The notes under the pieces were generated by a model, which saw only the letters and a list, made by a program, of their open reading frames with translations, did not search any database and was not told the DNA's origin. Of a DNA stretch of 64,000 nt, positions 53,843-63,840 are shown piece after piece (the stretch's first letter is position 1; every line of letters starts with the position of its first letter). This DNA is from Pseudoalteromonas sp. (GTDB taxonomy: Bacteria > Pseudomonadota > Gammaproteobacteria > Enterobacterales > Alteromonadaceae), in the NCBI RefSeq assembly GCF_018402495.1, contig NZ_JAGYIU010000002.1, positions 276,984 to 340,983 on the forward strand, read 5' to 3'. The position numbers and the translations under genes are program-made.

Positions 53843-55978
53843 ATGCGTAAAACACTAATTGCCACTACGATTGCGAGTGCACTTTTATTATCTGCCTGCT
53901 CTTCTGAGAGCACTAAAGAAACAACACAAGAATCCGCAACGCAAGTTCAAGACATTAACGCAAGCAATGTATTATTTAAACCAAGCCCACTTCAATACAT
54001 GGCACCTGAGTTTGATAAGTTTGGTACGACTGAATACGAAGCCGCATTTGATGCCGGTATTGCACAGCACAATGCAGAAATACTGGCAATTGCCAACAAC
54101 CCAGCGCCAGCCACTTTTGAAAACACGTTAGTTGAAATGGAACTGGCGGGCGAGCTATTAAATCGTGCATCAGCTGCGTTTTATAATCTATCAGGCCTTA
54201 TTTCAAATGATGAATATCAACGTATTGATAAAAAAATGGCGCCGGTTTTCTCAGCTCACTCTGATGACATTTATTTAAACGGTGCATTGTTTAAACGTGT
54301 ACAAACGGTATACGACAATAAAGATAAACTAAGCGCTGAAGATCAACGCCTAGTTGATTTTTATTACAAAAAATTTGTAAACGCCGGTGCAAAATTAAAC
54401 GATGCTGAAAAAGTAAAAATGCGTGAAATCAACGCTGAGCTTGCAAAACTATCAACTGAGTTTTCTCAAAACGTATTAAAATCGTTTAAAGAAGATGTCA
54501 TTATGGTTACTGATAAAAGCAAACTTGCTGGTTTATCTGAAGGTGAAATTGCCGGCCTTGCTGCCGCAGCTAAAAAAGCGGGTAAAGATGGTTACATGAT
54601 CACGCTTGTAAATACAACGCAACAGCCAATATTAGCAAGCCTAGAGAACCGTGAACTACGCGAGCAAATTTTTAAAGCATCAACACAACGTGCAGCCGAA
54701 AATAACGGCCCTGTCATTATTAAACAAACCAACTTACGCGCTCAAAAAGCTGAATTGTTAGGCTTCAAAGATTGGGCATCTTATGTAATGACTTCGCGCA
54801 TGGCGCAAACTACTGATAATGTGTACGGCATTTTAGATGATTTAGCACCAAAAGCCGTTGAAAAAGCAAAAGCAGAAGCACAAGCCATTCAAAAAGTAAT
54901 TAATGATTCGGGTGAAAGCTTTGAACTTAAAGCATGGGATTGGTCTTTCTACGCTGAAAAAGTTCGCGCTGAAAAATATGACCTAGATCCAGCCTTAGTT
55001 AAGCCTTACTTTGAAATGCAATCGGTTATTCATAACGGTCTATTCTTTGCTATGGAAAAGCTCTACGGCATTACCTTCAAAGAACGTAACGACTTACCTG
55101 TATACCACGAAGATGTAACCGTATTTGAAGTATTTAACGAGGATAACAGTGCGATTGGCTTATTTTACATGGACCCTTATGCACGTGAAGGTAAGCGTGG
55201 CGGTGCATGGATGAGTGCATACGTAAGTCAGAGCGGCTTAAAAGGCACAAAACCGGTTATTTATAACGCACAAAATATTCCAAAACCTGCCGAGGGCGAA
55301 CCAACGCTAATGACGTTTGATGAAGTATCAACATTATTTCATGAATTTGGTCATGCGGCGCACGGTTTATTCTCTGACGTTAAATACCCAAGCCTTGCAG
55401 GTACAGCAACCGCTCGTGATTTTGTTGAATTTCCATCACAAGCACACGAAGATTGGATGATTGAGCCAACGGTACTCGCTAACTACGCTAAACATTACAA
55501 AACAGGTGAGCCAATTCCTCAAGCATTACTTGATAAAGTACTTGAGTCACAAAAGTTCAACCAAGGTTTTGGTACCACTGAATATTTGGCAGCTGCACTA
55601 CTGGATATGAAATGGCATTCTTTTGGCTCTGATAAAAAAATAGCCGATGTACAGCAGTTTGAAGCTGATGCATTAAAAGCACATGGCATTGATTACTACC
55701 CTGTGCCACCGCGTTATAAATCAAACTACTTTAGCCATACCTTTGCAGGTGGTTATTCAGCCGGTTACTACGCTTACTTATGGACTGAAGTATTTGCAGC
55801 TGACGCCTTCGCACATATGGAAAACAACGGTGGCCTAACGCGTGAAAATGGCGATAAGTTCCGTAAAGAAATTCTATCGAAAGGTAACAGCCGCGACTTA
55901 ATGCAAAGCTACATTGAGTTTAGAGGTCAAAAACCAACTACCGATGCATTACTTAAGCGCCGTGGTTTAGTAGATTAA
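53843..55978 (+). CDS. dcp: M3 family peptidyl-dipeptidase (Dcp-like), lipoprotein
   Basis: A 711-residue zinc metallopeptidase with a lipoprotein signal: MRKTLIATTIASALLLSAC, lipobox LLSAC with Cys19. The rest is M3-like: an N-terminal helical part and the zinc site HEFGHAAHG near residue 505, with downstream metal-ligand and substrate helices (FVEFPSQAHEDWMIEP and FAGGYSAGYYAYLW). Dcp removes dipeptides from the C-terminus of peptides; here it should sit in the periplasm or at the outer membrane. I chose the ATG at 53843, after TGGAG, because it gives a proper signal; a longer GTG frame from 53768 has no support. Confidence 0.93.
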   Translation: MRKTLIATTIASALLLSACSSESTKETTQESATQVQDINASNVLFKPSPLQYMAPEFDKFGTTEYEAAFDAGIAQHNAEILAIANNPAPATFENTLVEMELAGELLNRASAAFYNLSGLISNDEYQRIDKKMAPVFSAHSDDIYLNGALFKRVQTVYDNKDKLSAEDQRLVDFYYKKFVNAGAKLNDAEKVKMREINAELAKLSTEFSQNVLKSFKEDVIMVTDKSKLAGLSEGEIAGLAAAAKKAGKDGYMITLVNTTQQPILASLENRELREQIFKASTQRAAENNGPVIIKQTNLRAQKAELLGFKDWASYVMTSRMAQTTDNVYGILDDLAPKAVEKAKAEAQAIQKVINDSGESFELKAWDWSFYAEKVRAEKYDLDPALVKPYFEMQSVIHNGLFFAMEKLYGITFKERNDLPVYHEDVTVFEVFNEDNSAIGLFYMDPYAREGKRGGAWMSAYVSQSGLKGTKPVIYNAQNIPKPAEGEPTLMTFDEVSTLFHEFGHAAHGLFSDVKYPSLAGTATARDFVEFPSQAHEDWMIEPTVLANYAKHYKTGEPIPQALLDKVLESQKFNQGFGTTEYLAAALLDMKWHSFGSDKKIADVQQFEADALKAHGIDYYPVPPRYKSNYFSHTFAGGYSAGYYAYLWTEVFAADAFAHMENNGGLTRENGDKFRKEILSKGNSRDLMQSYIEFRGQKPTTDALLKRRGLVD

Positions 55979-56003
55979 TTAAAAAACACATTAATTAACT
56001 GAT

Positions 56004-56029
56004 ATAAAAGCCCGCTTGCGGGCTTTTAT
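56004..56029 (+). terminator. Rho-independent terminator after dcp
   Basis: Stem ATAAAAGCCCGC / GCGGGCTTTTAT with a TT loop. Confidence 0.9.
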
Positions 56030-56090
56030 TGTTTATAGAACAATCTATAACAGATAAACTGACACCATTACTTAAAACAAGATAAGTGTT

Positions 56091-56939
56091 ATGGGCTATT
56101 TATTTGCAGTTACCCTTCTTTGGGCCTTCTCGTTTAGTTTAATTGGTGTGTACTTAGCAGGCCAAGTTGACGCGTGGTTTAGTGTGTTAATTCGTGTTAC
56201 CTTAGCCACTTTAGTGTTTTTGCCTTTTTTAAAGAAAACCCCTACTCCACTTGCCTGCAAACTCATGTTAATTGGTGCACTGCAACTGGGTATTATGTAT
56301 GGCTTTTATTATCACTCATTTTTGTTTTTAAGTGTGCCTGAAGTACTGTTATTTACGGTAATGACACCGCTTTACATTACCTTATTAAACGATGCGTTAA
56401 ATAGGCAATTTAACTGGCAATTTTTTATCGTTGCGTTTATTGCAGTGTTAGGCGCCATTACTATTCGTTACGAAAACTTAGACAGTCATTTCTTAGTTGG
56501 ATTATTACTGGTTCAAGGCGCTAATATTAGTTTTGCCACGGGGCAAGTAACCTACAAACGCTTAATGGTTAACCAAAAGCTTGATGATAAAACCGTTTTT
56601 GGCTGGTTTTTTATTGGCGCACTGATTGTTGCAACGCTCTGCTTTGGTCTGTTTGGCAATATGCATAAATTACCGAGTAATTTTACCCAATGGAGCATCC
56701 TAATTTACTTAGGGAGTGTAGCATCTGGCTTGGGGTACTTTTTATGGAATAAAGGCGCTACCCTTGTTAATGTTGGCGCACTGGCAGTAATGAACAATCT
56801 ACTTATTCCAGCAGGTATTATTGTTAACGTTGTTATTTGGAATAGAGATGCTGATATTTTTAGGTTGAGTACAGGTGCCGCTATTATGCTATTTGCATTA
56901 ATAGTTAATCACATAATGACAAAGAAAAAATTAATATGA
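56091..56939 (+). CDS. EamA/DMT family transporter
   Basis: A 282-residue, ten-helix inner-membrane protein with two EamA repeats (about residues 1-130 and 140-275). The start MGYLFAVTLLWAFSFSLIG is typical, as are LGAITIRYE and the second repeat with YLGSVASGLGYFLWNKG. Such carriers export or take up metabolites such as amino acids, and the substrate is unknown. It lies alone between the M3 peptidase and the GDPD gene; 63 bases separate it from the latter. Confidence 0.88.
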   Translation: MGYLFAVTLLWAFSFSLIGVYLAGQVDAWFSVLIRVTLATLVFLPFLKKTPTPLACKLMLIGALQLGIMYGFYYHSFLFLSVPEVLLFTVMTPLYITLLNDALNRQFNWQFFIVAFIAVLGAITIRYENLDSHFLVGLLLVQGANISFATGQVTYKRLMVNQKLDDKTVFGWFFIGALIVATLCFGLFGNMHKLPSNFTQWSILIYLGSVASGLGYFLWNKGATLVNVGALAVMNNLLIPAGIIVNVVIWNRDADIFRLSTGAAIMLFALIVNHIMTKKKLI

Positions 56940-57002
56940 TTGTCGTCTAAATGTCATTGAATATGTTTAAAGTAAACGCTTATTTTTTGTTAAGGACAAA
57001 CA

Positions 57003-58283
57003 ATGAAGCGATCCACCAAATTGCTGTTGAGCGGTTTATTAAGTGTACTTGCTGGCTGTAATGATGACATAAAGAAAGTTGAATTATTAAACTCTCACAG
57101 TAACGCAACTCAAAAGACACATTTTCAATTAGGAACCCGCCCTTTCTATTTAGTTGATAAAATGCCCCCAAGTCAATTAAAAACGAAACTAGCGTCGTGT
57201 AAAGAGGGGCCTTTTTATCGTACTGACTTTTCAATTGGCCACCGTGGCGCTCCACTGCAATACCCAGAGCACACTAAAGAGTCTTATGTTGCAGCTGCAC
57301 GCATGGGGGCAGGCATTTTAGAATGCGATGTAACCTTTACCAAAGATAAAGAGCTCGTGTGCCGTCACTCACAATGCGACTTACATACAACCACTAATAT
57401 ATTAGCGGTTCCTGAACTCGCCGCTAAGTGCAGTGAGCCATTCACCCCGGCAGATCCTCACAACGGTATACCTGCCACTGCAAAATGCTGTACTAGTGAT
57501 ATAAGCTTGGCAGAGTTTTTAACCCTTGAGGGCAAAATGGACGCTGCAAACACCCAAGCAACCAGCGTTTCTGAATATTTAAAAGGCACACCAAGCTGGC
57601 GCACTGACTTATACGCAAGCTCAGGTACACTTATGACCCACAAACAAAGTATTGCACTTTTTAAAGAGTTGGGCGTAAAAATGACTCCAGAACTTAAATC
57701 GCCGGATGTTTCTATGCCTTTTAACGGCATGACACAAGCGCAATACGCGCAAAAAATGCTAGACGAATACACGCAAATGGGAGTCCCTGCTGAGCGTGTT
57801 TATCCACAATCGTTTATTCTAGAGGATGTAAAATACTGGATCAATTCCAACCCAGAGTTTGCCGATAAAAGTATTTATCTAGATGGCCGTGATAGCGACG
57901 CAGATTTTGACCCTAACACACCACTGACATGGCAACCGAGTATGGCGGAGCTGGTTAACGATGGTGTAAAAATTATTGCCCCACCAATGTGGATGCTTTT
58001 GACCATAGATAACGACAGTAATATTACTCCTTCGCAGTACGCCATTGATGCCAAAGCAGCAGGGCTTGATATTATTACATGGAGTCTTGAACGTTCTGGA
58101 TCATTAAATAATGGGGGAGGTTATTACTATCAATCAATTAGTGATGTTATTAATAATGACGGCGATATATTTACTGTGGTTGATGTTTTAGCACAAGAAG
58201 TTGGGGTGATAGGTATATTTTCTGATTGGCCCGCCACTGTAAGCTACTACGCCAGCTGTAATAATATGCCAGCAAGTATTTAA
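57003..58283 (+). CDS. Glycerophosphodiester phosphodiesterase, lipoprotein
   Basis: A 426-residue enzyme with a lipoprotein signal ([19 protein letters not shown], Cys19). The GDPD core begins at [18 protein letters not shown], with the catalytic His, and has [18 protein letters not shown] (metal Glu and Asp) and [11 protein letters not shown] (second His). Compared with GlpQ (358) it is longer, with extra cysteines and inserts between the N-terminal motif and the barrel end. It should cleave glycerophosphodiesters from phospholipid breakdown to glycerol-3-phosphate. It converges with the LysR gene and overlaps its stop by four bases. Confidence 0.88.
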   Translation: MKRSTKLLLSGLLSVLAGCNDDIKKVELLNSHSNATQKTHFQLGTRPFYLVDKMPPSQLKTKLASCKEGPFYRTDFSIGHRGAPLQYPEHTKESYVAAARMGAGILECDVTFTKDKELVCRHSQCDLHTTTNILAVPELAAKCSEPFTPADPHNGIPATAKCCTSDISLAEFLTLEGKMDAANTQATSVSEYLKGTPSWRTDLYASSGTLMTHKQSIALFKELGVKMTPELKSPDVSMPFNGMTQAQYAQKMLDEYTQMGVPAERVYPQSFILEDVKYWINSNPEFADKSIYLDGRDSDADFDPNTPLTWQPSMAELVNDGVKIIAPPMWMLLTIDNDSNITPSQYAIDAKAAGLDIITWSLERSGSLNNGGGYYYQSISDVINNDGDIFTVVDVLAQEVGVIGIFSDWPATVSYYASCNNMPASI

Positions 58284-59203
58284 ACACTTTTATACATATT
58301 TCCAACAGCATGCTGCTTAACAAAATACGCTTTTAAATAATCAATAAATAAACGTAGCTTTTTAGATCCCGCCGCCCCAGGCGGGAATACCCCATAAAGC
58401 TCAATATCTTTGCTTTTATACTCATCGAGTATTATTTCCAACAAACCTGCTTGTACTTTGGGCAAGGCATCGTAAAGCGGAACACGACCGATTCCATGCC
58501 CTGCCTCCACAAACGCAGTACGTGCCGCCGCGTTATTGGTGCTTATACTACCGTGCATTGTAATATCAAACTTTTTACCCTCTTTTTGCAAGGTCAACGT
58601 TTTACTGCCTAATTGATAAACCACCCATTGATGCTTTGCTAACTCACCGGGTGTGGTGGGTTTACCAAAATGCACAAAATAATCGGGCGCGCCACAAATA
58701 CAGGTTCCCATGGTGGCGAGTTTAGTTGCCTGTAAATTAGAATCGCGCAGTGCAACCCCTCTAATTGCAAAATCAAACCCGTGTTTAATAATATCCACAA
58801 CGTCATCCGTGAGCTGTAAATCTATGTCAATTTTAGGGTATTGGCGCTTAAAAGTGTTTATTGCCGGTACAATTAACTGCATCCCCACGTTTACTGGGCA
58901 GCTTATTTTTAATAGCCCTTGGGGTTCATTTTTTATATTTTCTATTTGCTGATTAGCGGCATTAGCTTGCTCGGTAATAACACGGCAACGCTCATAATAG
59001 GCCATGCCAGCTTCGGTTAATGCCATGGTGCGGGTAGAGCGGTTAAGTAGCGTCACCTCAAGCTGGGTTTCTAATTTTTTTAAGTGATAACTCGCTACAG
59101 CACGGGTCAGCCCTAATTGTTTTGCCGCTGCAGTTAAGCTGCCCTGCTCTACAATTTGTGCAAATACCACCATACTTTTTAACTGTTCAAACGAGACTTT
59201 CAT
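58280..59203 (-). CDS. LysR family transcriptional regulator
   Basis: A 307-residue regulator. The winged helix-turn-helix is at residues about 8-65 ([20 protein letters not shown] and [20 protein letters not shown]), followed by the typical linker and the substrate-binding domain (about 90-300), which carries [14 protein letters not shown]. The class resembles AaeR-like regulators that use a short N-terminal LysR arm. It is divergent from the DJ-1/Hsp31-like gene, and the space between contains two direct repeats of ATTG-N-ATCAAT that may be its operator. The effector is not known. Confidence 0.92.
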   Translation of the reverse strand: MKVSFEQLKSMVVFAQIVEQGSLTAAAKQLGLTRAVASYHLKKLETQLEVTLLNRSTRTMALTEAGMAYYERCRVITEQANAANQQIENIKNEPQGLLKISCPVNVGMQLIVPAINTFKRQYPKIDIDLQLTDDVVDIIKHGFDFAIRGVALRDSNLQATKLATMGTCICGAPDYFVHFGKPTTPGELAKHQWVVYQLGSKTLTLQKEGKKFDITMHGSISTNNAAARTAFVEAGHGIGRVPLYDALPKVQAGLLEIILDEYKSKDIELYGVFPPGAAGSKKLRLFIDYLKAYFVKQHAVGNMYKSV

Positions 59204-59238
59204 AGGTGCTCCAATGCGGTTTTAACTTCAACCCTCTC

Positions 59239-59261
59239 ATTGTATCAATTATTGAATCAAT
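59239..59261. promoter_or_regulatory. Tandem ATTG-N-ATCAAT repeats in the LysR/Hsp31-like promoter region
   Basis: ATTGTATCAAT at 59239-59249 and ATTGAATCAAT at 59251-59261 are direct repeats of 11 bases with a one-base gap, 36-58 bases before the LysR start. Each half is also close to an inverted repeat (ATTG / CAAT). Its place suits autoregulation by the LysR protein and control of the divergent gene. Confidence 0.5.
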
Positions 59262-59359
59262 TAAGTTAAATTTATCATCGTTGTTTAAAGCTCTCTTAGT
59301 GCATATAGTGTTTATCAAGCAAGATTAATTAATTTAAATCATCATAAGGAATACCTTAC

Positions 59360-60043
59360 ATGGCTAAAAAAATACTAATGGTTCTTACATCACATGCAGA
59401 GCTTGGTAACACAGGCGAAAAAACTGGTTTTTGGGTAGAAGAATTTGCAGCCCCTTATTACGCATTTGTTGATGCAGGTATTGAAGTAACATTGGCTTCT
59501 CCAAACGGCGGTCAGCCACCGATTGACCCAACCAGTACACTTGCTGATTTTCAAACTGATGCAACCAAACGTTACGATGCAGACAGTGCCGCACAAGCGC
59601 TTATGGCCAACACCAACGTATTAAGTGAAGTAAATTCTTCTGATTACGACGCCGTATTCTACCCAGGTGGCCACGGTCCTTTATGGGATTTAGTCGATAA
59701 CACCGATTCAGTATCGCTCATTGAAAGCTTTATTAAAGAGCAAAAGCCAGTCGCTGGCGTGTGTCATGCAAGTGCGGTATTTTTAAATGTTAAAGACGCT
59801 GATGGCAATGCATTAGTCGCCGGTAAAAAAGTAACGGGCTTTACTAACAGCGAAGAAGCTGCTGTACAACTAACTGACATTGTGCCGTTTTTAGTTGAAG
59901 ACGAACTCATCAAAAAAGGTGGCGATTACCAAAAAACCGACGACTGGGGCGTACTTGCTCTAGAAGATGGTTTATTGATCACCGGTCAAAACCCAGCAAG
60001 CTCAGAGCTTGCAGCTAAAAAGCTACTTACCAAGCTTGGTTAA
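59360..60043 (+). CDS. DJ-1/PfpI family protein, Hsp31-like
   Basis: A 227-residue type-1 glutamine-amidotransferase-fold protein, related to Hsp31/DJ-1 chaperone-glyoxalases. The start reads KILMVLTSHAELGNTGEKTG, with the conserved Glu of FWVEEFAAPY; the nucleophile elbow is AGVCHASAVF, with Cys and the following His. AGHG-like GGHGPLWDL lies before it. The protein may detoxify methylglyoxal or protect proteins. It is divergent from a LysR gene that may control it, and followed by a terminator. An ES1-like or PfpI variety is an alternative. Confidence 0.85.
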   Translation: MAKKILMVLTSHAELGNTGEKTGFWVEEFAAPYYAFVDAGIEVTLASPNGGQPPIDPTSTLADFQTDATKRYDADSAAQALMANTNVLSEVNSSDYDAVFYPGGHGPLWDLVDNTDSVSLIESFIKEQKPVAGVCHASAVFLNVKDADGNALVAGKKVTGFTNSEEAAVQLTDIVPFLVEDELIKKGGDYQKTDDWGVLALEDGLLITGQNPASSELAAKKLLTKLG

Positions 60044-60062
60044 TCGTAATTAACCAACATTC

Positions 60063-60092
60063 AAAAGCACAGTTTAATCACTGTGCTTTTTT
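60063..60092 (+). terminator. Rho-independent terminator
   Basis: Stem AAAAGCACAGT / ACTGTGCTTTT with a six-base loop and T tail. Confidence 0.9.
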
Positions 60093-60158
60093 AATTGCTT
60101 TTCATTACCTAATACACTTCCTATACTGGCAACACTTTCGGTAAATTAGGATCACACT

Positions 60159-60764
60159 ATGGGCACTAAGCCAAACACGCTTTCACTTATTACCAGTACC
60201 CGCTTTGCAATTTTTAGCATTATTATTATTTGTTTTGCGTTACAGCTTATTAATAGCCTACCGGGCATTAATTTAAATGGATTAGGTATTTATCCACGCA
60301 GTATTCAAGGGCTAATTGGTATTTTATGCGCTCCCTTTTTACATGCTAGCTGGTGGCATTTTGCCAGTAATATGTTGCCATTTGCAGTATTAAGCTGGTT
60401 AATTTGTCAGTACAGCGTGCAACGCTTTTATAGCGTGTTTGTATTTACCGCCTTAGTAGGTGGCTTATTAGTTTGGATGTTCGCTCGTAGCAATATTCAT
60501 GTAGGTTTAAGCGGTGTTATTTATGGTTTGTGGGGTTTTATATTGTGTTATGGCATTGTAAGACGTTCCTTTAAATCGATTTTCATTGCCGTTATTGTCG
60601 CCTTTTTATACAGTGGCTTTATTTGGGGCGTATTACCACAGCGTGTACATATCTCGTTTGAAAGTCATTTGTTTGGTGCATTAAGTGGATTGTTTTTAGG
60701 GTATAAACTAGCAAAAGCAGATAAATTAAAAGATCAGCGAGCAGCGACTAAAACACGCGTTTAA
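60159..60764 (+). CDS. Rhomboid family intramembrane serine protease
   Basis: A 201-residue membrane protein with about six hydrophobic segments. The catalytic Ser is in HVGLSGVIYGLWGF (GxSG motif) and the His in SFESHLFGALSGLFLGY. HASWWHFASNMLPF, with WWH and N, forms the oxyanion part. It is shorter than GlpG (276), lacking the N-terminal cytosolic domain, as in many bacterial rhomboids. Substrates are unknown. It precedes yghU by 24 bases, so the two may be co-transcribed. Confidence 0.92.
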   Translation: MGTKPNTLSLITSTRFAIFSIIIICFALQLINSLPGINLNGLGIYPRSIQGLIGILCAPFLHASWWHFASNMLPFAVLSWLICQYSVQRFYSVFVFTALVGGLLVWMFARSNIHVGLSGVIYGLWGFILCYGIVRRSFKSIFIAVIVAFLYSGFIWGVLPQRVHISFESHLFGALSGLFLGYKLAKADKLKDQRAATKTRV

Positions 60765-60788
60765 TTATTTATAAGACAGAGGTTATTT

Positions 60789-61631
60789 ATGAGTGAAAAC
60801 AACGAATACATCCCGCCTAAAGTATGGACATGGGACAATGAAAGTGGTGGTCAATTTGCTAATATAAACCGTCCCATTGCCGGCGCTACTCATGACAAAA
60901 CATTACCTATTGGCAAACACCCTTTTCAACTTTACTCGCTGGCAACACCCAATGGCCAAAAAGTTAGCATTATGTTTGAAGAGCTTTTAGAGCTTGGTTT
61001 AACCGATGCCGAATACGATGCGTATTTAATTAATATTGGTGAAGGCGATCAATTTGGCTCTGACTTTGTTGATATAAACCCGAACTCAAAAATCCCCGCG
61101 CTAATGGATCATTCAACCACACCACCAACACGCATATTTGAGTCAGGTGCTATTTTACAATACCTAGGCGAAAAATTTGATGCCTTTATTCCTAACGATC
61201 TCAAAGCAAAAACAGAGTGTCGTAACTGGCTATTTTGGCAAATGGGCTCAGCACCTTACTTAGGTGGTGGGTTTGGCCACTTTTACAGTTATGCACCGAG
61301 TAAAATGCAATACCCGATTGACCGCTTTACCATGGAAACTAAGCGCCAGCTTGATGTACTAAACCGCCATTTAAGTGACAATGAATACATGGCAGGCAGT
61401 GAATATTCAATTGCCGACATTGCTATTTGGCCGTGGTATGGCTCACTGGTTTTAGGTGACCTATACGACGCGGCAGAGTTTTTAGATGTGGCTTCTTACA
61501 CTCACGTTATGCGCTGGGCTAAACAAGTGGCTGCACGCCCTGGCGTAAAACGAGGTCGTCGCGTTAATCGTACGTGGGGTCCAGAAGAAGAGCAAATGGC
61601 AGAGCGCCACACTGCCCAAGACTTTAAATAA
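60789..61631 (+). CDS. yghU: YghU-type glutathione-dependent disulfide-bond oxidoreductase
   Basis: A 280-residue glutathione-S-transferase-fold protein, close to E. coli YghU (288). KVWTWDNESGGQFANINRPI and THDKTLPIGKHPFQLYSLAT match the YghU start, and DQFGSDFVDINPNSKIPAL holds the GSH-binding region. The C-terminal half has LGGGFGHFYSYAPSKMQYPI and RRVNRTWGPEE. YghU uses two glutathione molecules and reduces disulfides. The ATG follows AGAGGTTATTT. Monocistronic or co-transcribed with the rhomboid gene. Confidence 0.95.
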   Translation: MSENNEYIPPKVWTWDNESGGQFANINRPIAGATHDKTLPIGKHPFQLYSLATPNGQKVSIMFEELLELGLTDAEYDAYLINIGEGDQFGSDFVDINPNSKIPALMDHSTTPPTRIFESGAILQYLGEKFDAFIPNDLKAKTECRNWLFWQMGSAPYLGGGFGHFYSYAPSKMQYPIDRFTMETKRQLDVLNRHLSDNEYMAGSEYSIADIAIWPWYGSLVLGDLYDAAEFLDVASYTHVMRWAKQVAARPGVKRGRRVNRTWGPEEEQMAERHTAQDFK

Positions 61632-61649
61632 AAGTCAAAACAGTTCAAG

Positions 61650-61674
61650 AAGCCAGCTGCTTAGCTGGCTTTTT
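61650..61674 (+). terminator. Rho-independent terminator of yghU
   Basis: Stem AAGCCAGCT / AGCTGGCTT with a GCTT loop, followed by T. Confidence 0.9.
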
Positions 61675-61809
61675 GTGTGTTTAAAAACATTTATTGTTAT
61701 GCTTAAATGCAAAACGCCATGCCGTATTCATCTAGGCGCAAAAGTAGAAAAGTTAATCATATCATTTTAATATAGCTAAATATTTATACCGATAGCGCAG
61801 TCATTAATT

Positions 61810-63111
61810 GTGAAAAAACTGACAAAAGAACAAATTTATAAACGTTTAAACAATGAAGAAGACGCCCGTGCCTGCAAAGCCATTGACGATAACGCCTGCC
61901 AAGAAGTGCCCGGTAATTTTATTATTTTACTGCTAAGCCAGCTATTTAGTAAGTTTGCTGATGCACTTCTCAATCCTAAAATAACCCTACCTTGGTTAAT
62001 GCAAAGCTTAAATGTACCAGCGAGTTTTATTGCTTGGTTAGTACCAATAAGAGAGTCTGGCTCCATGCTACCGCAATTAGCCATTGCCAGTTTTGTACGA
62101 AAACTCCCTATCCGCAAATGGGTGTGGGTGAGTGGCGCTGTTGTGCAATCTTTATGTATTTTAGCCATAGTTGGTGTCGCATTTACACTTGAGGGCAAGC
62201 TTGCGGGTTACGCCATTATTGGTTTATTAATTTTATTTAGCTTAGCTAGAGGGTTTAACTCGGTAGCCGCAAAAGATGTGCTCGGAAAAGTTATTCCTAA
62301 GCAGCAACGCGGTAATATTAGTGGCTTAGCTGCCAGTATTGCCGGTTTTGCTACTTTAACTTTTGGCCTCATAATGTGGTTTTTTTCACAGCAAAAAGAT
62401 CAAGATACGGTGATCATTGCCTTATTGCTTGGTGTACTTATGTGGATCATTGCCGCATTCTTTTATTCGCAAATTAAAGAATACAGCGGGGCTACAGAAG
62501 GGGCTAACAATGGACTTTTACACGCCTTATCTAAATTGAAAATACTTTATAAAGATAAACAATTTGCCCATTTTGTTATTACCCGCGCACTACTTTTATG
62601 CTCAGCGCTAAGTGCCCCTTTTTATATAGTTCTAGCCAGTCAACAGTCGTTTGAATTCTCTCTGCTTGCTACTTTTATTGCCGTTTCTGGTTTTGCTAGT
62701 TTAGTCTCCGCGCCCATTTGGGGCAGGCTCAGTGATTTGTCCAGCCAGCGTGTTTTAGTGCTTAGCGCTATATTAGTCACATTTAATGGCTTAGCCGTAT
62801 TTGTTATTGCCACTTGGTATAGCGCACTACTGCTAAATTGGTGGGTTATGCCTATATTGTATTTCTTACTCTCAGTTGCACACCAAGGCGTGCGTTTAGG
62901 GCGTAAAACTTACCTTGTTGATATGGCTGAGGGCAATAAACGCACCGATTATGTATCGGTAAGTAACACGGTAATTGGGGTGTTATTACTACTTCTAGGC
63001 AGCATTGGTTTACTCGAGGCTTTTTTATCAACTGCTGAGCTAATTTTACTTTACAGCACCCTTGGTTTTTTAGGTGCCATAAGTGCATTCTTTTTACCAC
63101 AAACCGAATAA
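61810..63111 (+). CDS. MFS transporter of unknown substrate
   Basis: A 433-residue protein with about 12 membrane segments after a charged N-terminal cytosolic stretch of some 30 residues (MKKLTKEQIYKRLNNEEDAR). LLSQLFSKFADALLNPKITL and LARGFNSVAAKDVLGKVIPK are MFS-like. A RGNISGLAASIAGF stretch and a C-terminal half beginning HFVITRALLLCSALSAPFYI complete the fold. No substrate can be named. The start is GTG at 61810. Plausible as a sugar, drug or peptide carrier, nothing more. Confidence 0.8.
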   Translation: MKKLTKEQIYKRLNNEEDARACKAIDDNACQEVPGNFIILLLSQLFSKFADALLNPKITLPWLMQSLNVPASFIAWLVPIRESGSMLPQLAIASFVRKLPIRKWVWVSGAVVQSLCILAIVGVAFTLEGKLAGYAIIGLLILFSLARGFNSVAAKDVLGKVIPKQQRGNISGLAASIAGFATLTFGLIMWFFSQQKDQDTVIIALLLGVLMWIIAAFFYSQIKEYSGATEGANNGLLHALSKLKILYKDKQFAHFVITRALLLCSALSAPFYIVLASQQSFEFSLLATFIAVSGFASLVSAPIWGRLSDLSSQRVLVLSAILVTFNGLAVFVIATWYSALLLNWWVMPILYFLLSVAHQGVRLGRKTYLVDMAEGNKRTDYVSVSNTVIGVLLLLLGSIGLLEAFLSTAELILLYSTLGFLGAISAFFLPQTE

Positions 63112-63129
63112 TCGGTTACCAACATTGCT

Positions 63130-63738
63130 TTATAACTGTGGGCGCTTTAGTGCAAATTTGTCTTTCGTGGTACTAAAATAATCGCCGCCCATTTTACCTA
63201 CTGCATCTAAACGCGTCGGATCTATGTAACCATTTACCAACGTAGCGTCATCGACAAAAATTCCCACAACATCTAAGAGCATCATTTTGCCACCGCTTGG
63301 CTCATCTGAAATAGTGATCACCTCTCGCAACTTACATTCGTAGCGCACTTTTGACGCAGCAACACTTGGCACACTGACTAATTGGCTGGGGGTACGCTGT
63401 ATATTTGCAGCATCAAATTCACTCACATCACGTGGATAGTTAGCGCAGCTTTGGTTCATTTGATCAACAAGCGCGTGGCTAACAATATTAACCACGCACT
63501 CTTTGGTAGCGAGTAAATTATTTAACGTATCTTTATTTGCATTATCGCGAGGGTTTACCTGCATTACGCTTAAAACCGGCGGGTTACAACTAGCAACAGT
63601 AAAAAACGAATAAGGCGCAATATTAGCAACCCCCTCTTCACTTAACGTACTTACCCAAGCAATCGGTCTTGGGCTTATACCGCCTACTAAGTAGCTATAA
63701 ACAGAGTGGTTGCTATTATCGGTTAAATCTAAAAACAT
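63130..63738 (-). CDS. Flavin reductase-like FMN-binding protein
   Basis: A 202-residue protein of the FMN-binding split-barrel (flavin reductase) family. The FMN-binding stretch is GGISPRPIAWVSTLSEEGVAN with IAPYSFF, and NPRDNANKDTLNNLLATKE follows. Such proteins reduce free FMN/FAD with NAD(P)H or bind FMN for an oxygenase. Electron donor and partner are unknown. It converges with the MFS gene; the photolyase gene starts beyond it on the plus strand. Confidence 0.9.
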   Translation of the reverse strand: MFLDLTDNSNHSVYSYLVGGISPRPIAWVSTLSEEGVANIAPYSFFTVASCNPPVLSVMQVNPRDNANKDTLNNLLATKECVVNIVSHALVDQMNQSCANYPRDVSEFDAANIQRTPSQLVSVPSVAASKVRYECKLREVITISDEPSGGKMMLLDVVGIFVDDATLVNGYIDPTRLDAVGKMGGDYFSTTKDKFALKRPQL

Positions 63739-63840
63739 GGTTTCTCACTTTTAATCTTAAAAAACTAAATCGGAAAATCGCTACGCTGCGTACAAGTTAA
63801 ATAATTACTTCATAGCATTTTTAAATAATACATTGAATCC

